47,589 bases of DNA from Luteibacter anthropi. GTDB taxonomy: Bacteria > Pseudomonadota > Gammaproteobacteria > Xanthomonadales > Rhodanobacteraceae. Where the stretch lies: contig NZ_JAARLZ010000018.1 in assembly GCF_011759365.1 (NCBI RefSeq), positions 1 through 47,589 of the forward strand, read 5' to 3'. Positions 16,824 to 22,816 of this stretch are shown piece by piece (within the stretch, counting starts at the first letter, position 1; every line of letters begins with the position of its first letter). A program made the translations under genes and the position numbers. The notes below the pieces were generated by a model. It was not told the DNA's origin. It ran no database searches and was given only the letters and a program-made list of their open reading frames with translations.

Positions 16824-17947
16824 CGGACAGCGCCCGTATTGCCCGTTTCCTGCCGGTGGTCATCCTGTGCGCCATCGGTATCGCGGCGGCCGGGCTGCCT
16901 TTCCTGCATGTGGCGCCCAATCGATTGCTCAGTGGTGTGCCGCAAAACCCGGATGCGATCGCTCTGCTCGTCGCGTGGTTGCTTGTTGCCGTGGCGGGAT
17001 GTTCGCGGTTCCGCTGGCTGGCGACAGCCTGCACGGCCGCCATGGTGATCACCTTGCCATGGCTTGCGGGCCACGATGCAACGCGGTTGCTGGAAGGTGC
17101 ATCGCCCACCACGCGTATCCAGACGGGTGCCGGTTTCTGGACGATGTGGCTTGCCGCCCTGCTGTTGCTGCTGGACCGCATGCGTGGTCTTCGCATCGCC
17201 TGGCAGGCCGGTATCTGGGTGGGTGTGGCGTTTGCCCTCGTCCTTGGCGGCATGGCCGGCGCTTTCGATAACGTTGCCGTCATGCGTGAGTATCACGCGC
17301 AGCGTGGTGCCTTTCTCGATGCCTTGCAGACTCATCTGGTGTTGTCGCTGATCACCCTTGCGCTTGCCCTCGCGCTGGGTCTGCCGCTGGGCGTATGGGC
17401 CTGGCGGGCGAAACGGGCAGGGGGCGTGTTGCTCGGGGTGTTTTCGTTCTTCCAGACCGTGCCCTCCCTGGCGCTGTTCGCCTTGCTGATCGGCCCGTTC
17501 GCGTGGCTTGCCCGCCAGTGGTCTGCGCTGGCTTCCCTCGGCTTTGGTGGCACGGGCGCGGCGCCGGCGGTGTTCGCACTGGTGCTTTACGCGTTGCTTC
17601 CCGTGTTGCGCTACACCGTCACCGGGCTCGATGCCGCACCGGTGGATGCACGCGAGGCGGCGCGTGGGCTGGGCATGAGCCGCTGGCAGCTGTTGACCCG
17701 GGTGCAGGTGCCGCTTGGTCTGCCCGTGTTGCTGGCCGGATTGCGTATCGTGGCGGTGCAGACCGTGGGCCTGGCGGCCGTGGCGTCGCTGATCGGCGCA
17801 GGTGGCCTGGGGCGTTTCGTCTTCCTCGGTATCGGACAGGGAGCTACCGATATGGTGTTGCTGGGTACGCTGGCGATCATCGCGCTGGCGCTCGCGATGG
17901 ACCTGCTTTTCCAGGGATTGCACGCATTGGCGGAGTCGCGTTCATGA
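16820..17947 (+). CDS. yehY: ABC transporter permease YehY
   Basis: This 375-residue inner-membrane permease is the larger of the two in the osmF-yehYXW system. The N-terminal half has several hydrophobic segments (VVILCAIGIAAAGLPFL, MWLAALLLLLD, IWVGVAFALVLGG). The C-terminal half has the OpuB/ProW-type permease domain with DAREAARGLGMSRWQLLTRV, the EAA-like cytoplasmic loop that contacts the ATPase, then IGAGGLGRFVFLGI. The ATGA overlaps at both ends indicate tight translational coupling with its neighbours. Length and order match the E. coli operon. Confidence 0.92.
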   Translation: MTDSARIARFLPVVILCAIGIAAAGLPFLHVAPNRLLSGVPQNPDAIALLVAWLLVAVAGCSRFRWLATACTAAMVITLPWLAGHDATRLLEGASPTTRIQTGAGFWTMWLAALLLLLDRMRGLRIAWQAGIWVGVAFALVLGGMAGAFDNVAVMREYHAQRGAFLDALQTHLVLSLITLALALALGLPLGVWAWRAKRAGGVLLGVFSFFQTVPSLALFALLIGPFAWLARQWSALASLGFGGTGAAPAVFALVLYALLPVLRYTVTGLDAAPVDAREAARGLGMSRWQLLTRVQVPLGLPVLLAGLRIVAVQTVGLAAVASLIGAGGLGRFVFLGIGQGATDMVLLGTLAIIALALAMDLLFQGLHALAESRS

Positions 17948-18873
17948 TCGTCTTCGAAGGCGTGGGTAAGCACTTTGCGGATCGCACGGTGATCGATGCG
18001 CTGGACCTTCGCGTGGATGACGGCGAATTCTTCGTGCTGGTGGGGCCTTCAGGCTCGGGCAAGTCCACCCTGCTGCGCATGGTCAACCGACTGGTGACGC
18101 CCGACCGCGGACGGGTGCTGGTCGATGGCGACGACATCGCCATGATGGACGTGGAGCAGCTTCGACGCGGTATCGGCTATGCCATCCAGTCGGTGGGCCT
18201 GTTTCCCCATCGCACGGTGGCCGAGAACATCGCGACGGTGCCGCGACTGCTCGGCTGGTCGAAGCAGGCCATCGCTTCGCGGGTAGGCGAGTTGCTCCAT
18301 CTGTTGAAGCTGGATGAACCGGGCATCGGCGATCGTTATCCGCGTACGCTGTCCGGTGGCCAGCAGCAGCGCGTCGGCGTGGCGCGGGCGCTGGCGGCCC
18401 GGCCCCGCATCGTCCTGATGGATGAGCCGTTTGGCGCGCTCGATCCTTTGACGCGCGAATCCCTGCAAGCGAGCCTGCGCACGATCCAGCGGGAAACGGC
18501 GACGACGATCCTGTTCGTTACGCACGACATGGACGAGGCGTTCGGCCTGGGGGATCGCGTGGGCCTCATGCTCGATGGCCACCTCGTGCAAGTGGGGACA
18601 CCCCTGCAATTGATTCGTGAGCCCGCCGATGACCGGGTTCGCGAGTTCGTGGGTGGATCGCGTGCGCATCTGCGTGAGCTGGCGATTCGTCCGGTGCGGG
18701 AGCGGCTTCGGCATGGAGAAACCGCGGAAGGCGAGGCGGTGGATATCGCTGCCAGCCTTCAGGAGGCGCTGGGCGCGATGCTGGCGCAGGGGCGTGATCG
18801 TCTGCCGGTGACGGAAGGCGGCCACGTGGTGGGATCGATTGCACTGGTCGATCTGGTGGACGGGAAACGATGA
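17944..18873 (+). CDS. yehX: ABC transporter ATP-binding protein YehX
   Basis: This 309-residue ATPase energises the YehY/YehW permease pair. It has Walker A GPSGSGKST, the signature LSGGQQQR, Walker B IVLMDEPFGALDP and the switch FVTHDMDEA. After the nucleotide-binding domain, about 60 C-terminal residues (SLQEALGAMLAQGRDRLPV) resemble a single CBS-like regulatory unit, as in ProV/OpuCA-type ATPases. The ATG at 17944 overlaps the yehY stop; the longer open frame is a shadow. Confidence 0.93.
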   Translation: MIVFEGVGKHFADRTVIDALDLRVDDGEFFVLVGPSGSGKSTLLRMVNRLVTPDRGRVLVDGDDIAMMDVEQLRRGIGYAIQSVGLFPHRTVAENIATVPRLLGWSKQAIASRVGELLHLLKLDEPGIGDRYPRTLSGGQQQRVGVARALAARPRIVLMDEPFGALDPLTRESLQASLRTIQRETATTILFVTHDMDEAFGLGDRVGLMLDGHLVQVGTPLQLIREPADDRVREFVGGSRAHLRELAIRPVRERLRHGETAEGEAVDIAASLQEALGAMLAQGRDRLPVTEGGHVVGSIALVDLVDGKR

Positions 18874-19580
18874 GGGCGATGCTTCCATTGCTGGGCCTGC
18901 TGGCGCTGTTACTGGTGTTGCCGCACGCATCGCCCTGGTTCCACGCGTGGATGCCCGAACTGTCGCATCCGTTGTATACGCGTACGCCATTTCATGTGCT
19001 GACGCTTGCGCATCTGGCCCTGGTGCTCGGTGCGACACTGGTGGCGACCGTGCTGGGCCTTTCGCTGGGTATCCTGGCGACGCGACCTGCGGGTCGTTCG
19101 CTGTTGCCGACGGTGCGCGCTGTGGCGGTGATCGGCCAGACGTTTCCGCCTGTGGCCGTGCTGGCCATTGCGGTGCCGTTGCTGGGATTTGGCGCGGCGC
19201 CGACCTTCGTGGCACTCGTGCTCTACGGCGTGTTGCCCGTATTGGGCCAGACCGTCGCGGGCCTGGATGCGGTATCTCCCGCCGCACTTCACGCCGCCGA
19301 TGGCATGGGCTACGGCCGCTGGCGTCGCCTGTGGGACGTGGAACTGCCGCTGGCGGCCGGCCCGATCATGGCCGGCATTCGCCTTTCCGCCATCGTGAGC
19401 ATCGGCACGGCCACGATCGGCTCGGCGGTAGGCGCCACGACGCTGGGCTCGCCCATCGTCGAGGGCCTGGTGGGCAACAACACCGCCTACGTTCTGCAAG
19501 GCGCCCTGCTGGTAGGCGCCCTGGCCCTCACCCTCGACGGCATGCTGGCCTGGCTGGAACAAAAACTCCGCCCCTTGTAG
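18870..19580 (+). CDS. yehW: ABC transporter permease YehW
   Basis: This 236-residue permease is the last gene of the osmF-yehYXW operon. Its hydrophobic segments include MLPLLGLLALLLVL, HLALVLGATLVATVLGL and AVLAIAVPLLGFG. The coupling loop reads AADGMGYGRWRRLWDVELP, and IGSAVGATTLGSPIVEG matches the family C-terminus. It overlaps yehX by 4 nt. The stop codon TAG (19578-19580) lies within a REP, so the last residues (PL) sit at the REP boundary. The four proteins would import a compatible-solute-like compound. Confidence 0.92.
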   Translation: MRAMLPLLGLLALLLVLPHASPWFHAWMPELSHPLYTRTPFHVLTLAHLALVLGATLVATVLGLSLGILATRPAGRSLLPTVRAVAVIGQTFPPVAVLAIAVPLLGFGAAPTFVALVLYGVLPVLGQTVAGLDAVSPAALHAADGMGYGRWRRLWDVELPLAAGPIMAGIRLSAIVSIGTATIGSAVGATTLGSPIVEGLVGNNTAYVLQGALLVGALALTLDGMLAWLEQKLRPL

Positions 19581-19661
19581 GAGCGCGCCTGCGCGCGACC
19601 GGTTGTCGCGAAGAAATCATTTTTTCGCGACAACCGGTCGCGCGCAAGGCGCGCTCCTACA
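19576..19661. repeat. Inverted REP pair after yehW
   Basis: A forward REP (19576-19602, 27 nt, one T shorter in the loop) and an inverted REP (19634-19661) flank 31 nt. That spacer contains its own near-complementary arms (CGCGAAGAAA...TTTTTCGCG), so the whole unit can form one very long hairpin. The TAG of the first copy is the yehW stop codon. Confidence 0.95.
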
Positions 19662-19669
19662 CAGCAGGA

Positions 19670-19708
19670 CTACGAGATTTTCAGGCGTTGGGTCGCATCG
19701 AGCACAAG
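19670..19708 (-). pseudogene. Vestigial C-terminus of a second M13 peptidase gene
   Basis: Two codons after the stop of the M13 peptidase gene, the same minus-strand frame reads LVLDATQRLKIS followed by TAG. The live gene ends LYLDPTQRVKIW followed by TAA. Eight of twelve residues are identical and the stops align. This looks like the last codons of a tandem paralogue whose body was deleted, with the end kept. Confidence 0.65.
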
Positions 19709-19714
19709 CGGGGG

Positions 19715-21766
19715 TTACCAGATTTTTACGCGCTGGGTGGGGTCGAGGTAGAGCTTCTGGCCGGCCTGCGGCTTGAATGCGTCGTACCAGGGATCGAGGT
19801 TGCGTACCGTCTGTGCGCGGAACTGGCCCGGTGCGTGTCCGTCGCCGATGACCTGCTGGCGCATCGCTGCATCGCGGGTCTTTTCACGCCAGCTCTGTGC
19901 GAAGGCGAGGAAGAAGCGCTGGTCGCCGGTGAGGCCGTCGATGACCGGCGCCGGCTTGCCGCCCAGGCTTTCTTTGTAAGCCGCGTAGGAGATGGTGAGG
20001 CCGGAGAGGTCGGCGATGTTCTCGCCCAGCGTCTGCTGGCCGTTGACGTGCAGGCCGGGCAGCGGTTCGTACTGGTCGAACTGCTTCACCAGGCGCTGGC
20101 CGGCGTCCTTGAAGTGCTTCTGGTCGGCGTCGGTCCACCAGTTGGCGAGCTTGCCCTGGGCGTCGAACTCGGCGCCGGTGTTATCGAAGCTGTGGCTGAT
20201 TTCATGGCCGATCACGGCGCCGATAGAGCCGTAGTTGGACGCGGCGTCGGCCTTCGGATCGAAGAACGGCGCTTCGAGAATCGCGGCGGGGAAGTTCAGC
20301 GCGTTCTGGAGCGGCAGGTTCACGGCGTTGACTGTCTGCGGGGTCATCCACCATTCGTCGCGGTCTACCGGCTTGCCGAGCTTGGCGACCTGGTGGTGGT
20401 ACTCGGCCAGTCCGGCGCGCTGGTGATTGCCCAGGGCGTCGTCCGGGCGGATGTCGAGGCCTGCGTAGCTGCGCCAGGTGTCCGGATAACCCACACCGAC
20501 CTTGATGGTGGCGATCTTGGCCTTGGCTTTCTGGCGGGTGGCGGGCGACATCCATTCCAGGGTGTCCACGCGGGCGTCGAAGGCCTTCAGGATGTTCTTC
20601 ACCATGTCCTGCACTTCGGCGCGCGAGGAGGCGGGGAAGTACTTCTTCACGTAGATCTGGCCCACGGCATCGCCGAGGTCGCTATTGACGGCGCCCAGGC
20701 CGCGTTTCCAGCGGTCGCGCTGCTTCGGCGTGCCGGTGAGGGTCTTGCCGTAGAACTCGAACGAGGCCTCGTCGAAGGCCTTCGGTAGCACGAAGGTGTT
20801 TTCGCTGATGGCGTGGAAGCGCAGCCAGGCCTTCCAGGTGTCCAGCGGTTCGCTGGCGACGAGCGCGGCTAACTTCGTCACCGTGGCCGGCTGCCAGACG
20901 ATGAAGGTGGGCTGGTCGTCGAGGCCGGCGGCCTTGAAGTAGGCGGTCCAGTCGATGCCCGGGGCCTTCGTGGCGAACTCGCCGCGCTTCCACGGATTGT
21001 TGGCCTTGTGGATGTCCTCGCTCTCCACGATGGAGGCCTGCGCTTCGGCCAGCTTGGTTTCCAGCGCGACGATGGCCTTCGCCTTGGCGGCGGCATCGGG
21101 CGTGCCGGCGTGGGAGAGCAGGGTTTCGACGAAGGTGGCGTATTTGGTGCGCGCTTCCACCATGTCCTTGTCGTTCTTCAGGTAGTAGTCGCGGTTGGGC
21201 ATGCCCAGGCCGCCCTGCAGGAGGTACGGGTAATTCTTCGACGGGTCTTCGAGGCCCTGGGCCACGAACAGGCCGAGCAGGTGGCCGGTGTCGAGGTTGG
21301 TGGCATTGATGGGGTCGACGTCGGCGCGCAGCTGGGCCCCCAGGGCCGTGGAGAGGGCCTGCTTGTCGGCGATGGCATCGATGGCGGCCAGTTCGGGCTG
21401 GAGCGGCTTCAGGCCTGCCTTCTCGATGCCGGCCTGGTCCATGAAGGCCTTGTAGTAGTCGGCGATCAGGCGCTCGTTGCTGCCCGCCGGCGCGTTGGCC
21501 GCGGCGGCCTCTTTCACGAGGTCGGCGTTGCGCTTCTCGGCCTTCTGGAACACCTGCAGGAAGATGCCCGTGCTGGCGCGGTCGGCGGGGATCTGCGCCG
21601 TTTTCTTCCAGTTGCCGTTGGCATAGCCATCGAAGTCGTCGCCGGGCTTCACCGCGTGGTCGATGCCCTTCAGGTCCACGCCCGAGGGTGGCTCCGCGGC
21701 CGCGACGGTGGAGGACGCCAGCGCGCAGGCGATGGCGGTGGCGAGCAGCCGGTGGATGGTGGCCAT
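19715..21766 (-). CDS. M13-family (neprilysin/PepO-like) zinc metallopeptidase, exported
   Basis: This 683-residue protein begins with a signal peptide (MATIHRLLATAIACALA, then SSTVAAAEPP). The N-terminal M13 region shows GDDFDGYANGNW and the C-terminal part has the zinc site VIGHEISHSFD (HExxH), the third-ligand motif ENIADLSG, and the terminal NLDPWYDAF...LYLDPTQRVKIW. Length and motifs are typical of bacterial M13 peptidases that cut peptides in the periplasm or outside the cell. The start at 21766 has AAGGAG five nt upstream; the frame is open further but only with low-quality sequence. It converges on the yehW REP pair and is divergent from the UndA-like gene. Confidence 0.93.
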   Translation of the reverse strand: MATIHRLLATAIACALASSTVAAAEPPSGVDLKGIDHAVKPGDDFDGYANGNWKKTAQIPADRASTGIFLQVFQKAEKRNADLVKEAAAANAPAGSNERLIADYYKAFMDQAGIEKAGLKPLQPELAAIDAIADKQALSTALGAQLRADVDPINATNLDTGHLLGLFVAQGLEDPSKNYPYLLQGGLGMPNRDYYLKNDKDMVEARTKYATFVETLLSHAGTPDAAAKAKAIVALETKLAEAQASIVESEDIHKANNPWKRGEFATKAPGIDWTAYFKAAGLDDQPTFIVWQPATVTKLAALVASEPLDTWKAWLRFHAISENTFVLPKAFDEASFEFYGKTLTGTPKQRDRWKRGLGAVNSDLGDAVGQIYVKKYFPASSRAEVQDMVKNILKAFDARVDTLEWMSPATRQKAKAKIATIKVGVGYPDTWRSYAGLDIRPDDALGNHQRAGLAEYHHQVAKLGKPVDRDEWWMTPQTVNAVNLPLQNALNFPAAILEAPFFDPKADAASNYGSIGAVIGHEISHSFDNTGAEFDAQGKLANWWTDADQKHFKDAGQRLVKQFDQYEPLPGLHVNGQQTLGENIADLSGLTISYAAYKESLGGKPAPVIDGLTGDQRFFLAFAQSWREKTRDAAMRQQVIGDGHAPGQFRAQTVRNLDPWYDAFKPQAGQKLYLDPTQRVKIW

Positions 21767-21840
21767 GAGGGCTCCTTGGGCGTGGAAAGGGGCGTCCACG
21801 ATAGCCCCGCACCTGGCTGTCGTGTGTATGACCAATGGCA

Positions 21841-21980
21841 CCCCCGTATCCGGCAAAGCGTGACGGGGGATGTGCCCTAATGGCTGTCCGGCCCCGCAAT
21901 GGGGACCGGCTGGGCGGGCCGTGGGTCGCCCCGGTCTGCCCGGACCTTCCAATGGCAGCTGATCTTTAGGGAGATCACTT
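21841..21980 (+). promoter_or_regulatory. Structured 5' leader of the UndA-like gene (candidate cis-regulatory RNA)
   Basis: Several perfect inverted repeats lie in order: CCCCCGT (21841-21847) with ACGGGGG (21863-21869); then an outer stem GTCCGG (21886-21891) with CCGGAC (21940-21945). That stem encloses a hairpin CCCC-GCAAT-GGGG (21892-21904) and a second ACCGG (21905-21909) with CCGGT (21931-21935), extended by GGCG/CGCC. This would be a three-way junction. Finally TGATCT (21960-21965) pairs with AGATCA (21972-21977) three nt before the ATG, with the Shine-Dalgarno AGGGAG split between loop and stem. No known riboswitch consensus was recognised. Part of the region must also serve as promoter for the divergent peptidase gene. 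Confidence 0.45.
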
Positions 21981-22757
21981 ATGAGCGCTCGTTTCGAACT
22001 CACCGGTCCGCAGATGGACATCGCCAGCTATCCGACCTGGGCACAGGACATGGTGTCCTCCTGTGCGGATGCCCGTGCGGCCATCGTCCGTCATGACATG
22101 TGGTCGGCGATGTGTGCCGCCACGCTCGATGCCCAGACCACCCGCCACTTCATGGTGGGCGTGTGGCCGGTCATCGAGGGTTTTCCGGGGTACATGGCCC
22201 GTAGCCTGCTCAAGACCCAGTACGGCCGCAGCCGGGGCGACGATCTCGCCCGTCGCTGGCTCGTGCGCAACATCCGGGTAGAGCAGAACCACGCGGAATA
22301 CTGGCTCAACTGGGCGGAATCGGCGGGGGTGTCCCGTGAGGAGGTCCTTTCGGGTGAACCGCCCAAGGGCTCCCAGGCCCTGGCCGACTGGTGCCAGGAG
22401 GTGTCCCGGCATGATTCACTGGCCGCGGGCATGGCCGCCACCAACTATGCGGTGGAGGGCGCGACCGGTGATTGGTCGCAAATTGTCTATGAAAGCGTGG
22501 CATATGCGGAAAGTCTGCCGATTTCCGGCCGCAAAGCCGGTTTGCGCTGGCTTCAGCTGCACGCCGCGTATGACGATACCCACCCGTGGGAGGCTCTTGA
22601 AATCGTCTGCACCTTGCTGGGAAGCAACCCTCCGGTAGACCAGGTCGAACACGTGAAGGAATGCGTCCGTCGTAGTTACGTCGCCATGACGGTGACGCTG
22701 GATCGTTGCATGGACGGCATCCTCTCCATCCGCAAGTTGAACGAGGCAGCCGCGTAA
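21981..22757 (+). CDS. undA: UndA-like diiron fatty acid decarboxylase (heme-oxygenase-like fold)
   Basis: This 258-residue all-helical protein follows Pseudomonas UndA, which oxidatively decarboxylates medium-chain fatty acids to 1-alkenes such as 1-undecene. Shared segments include ASYPTWAQ, RRWLVRNIRVEQNHAEYW, AATNYAVEGATGDWS and HAAYDDTHPWEALEI. The residues that I recall binding iron in UndA occur at the same numbers: E101, H104, E159, H194, D198 and H201. Databases often label such proteins TenA-like or iron-containing redox enzymes, but the thiaminase active-site cysteine pattern is not evident. A 59-nt gap separates it from the co-directional GGDEF-EAL gene. Substrate chain length is untested; the activity is inferred from conserved ligands and overall similarity. 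Confidence 0.82.
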   Translation: MSARFELTGPQMDIASYPTWAQDMVSSCADARAAIVRHDMWSAMCAATLDAQTTRHFMVGVWPVIEGFPGYMARSLLKTQYGRSRGDDLARRWLVRNIRVEQNHAEYWLNWAESAGVSREEVLSGEPPKGSQALADWCQEVSRHDSLAAGMAATNYAVEGATGDWSQIVYESVAYAESLPISGRKAGLRWLQLHAAYDDTHPWEALEIVCTLLGSNPPVDQVEHVKECVRRSYVAMTVTLDRCMDGILSIRKLNEAAA

Positions 22758-22816
22758 CTCGTAAGTTGCAGCTGAAGTAGCGCAATATCACGTCGGTTTG
22801 AGGAATCGGGGATTCG

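Noticed and set aside
21841-21980. TPP riboswitch upstream of a TenA-like gene
   Set aside because: The conserved CTGAGA and TPP-binding core sequences are absent, and the gene matches UndA rather than thiaminase.
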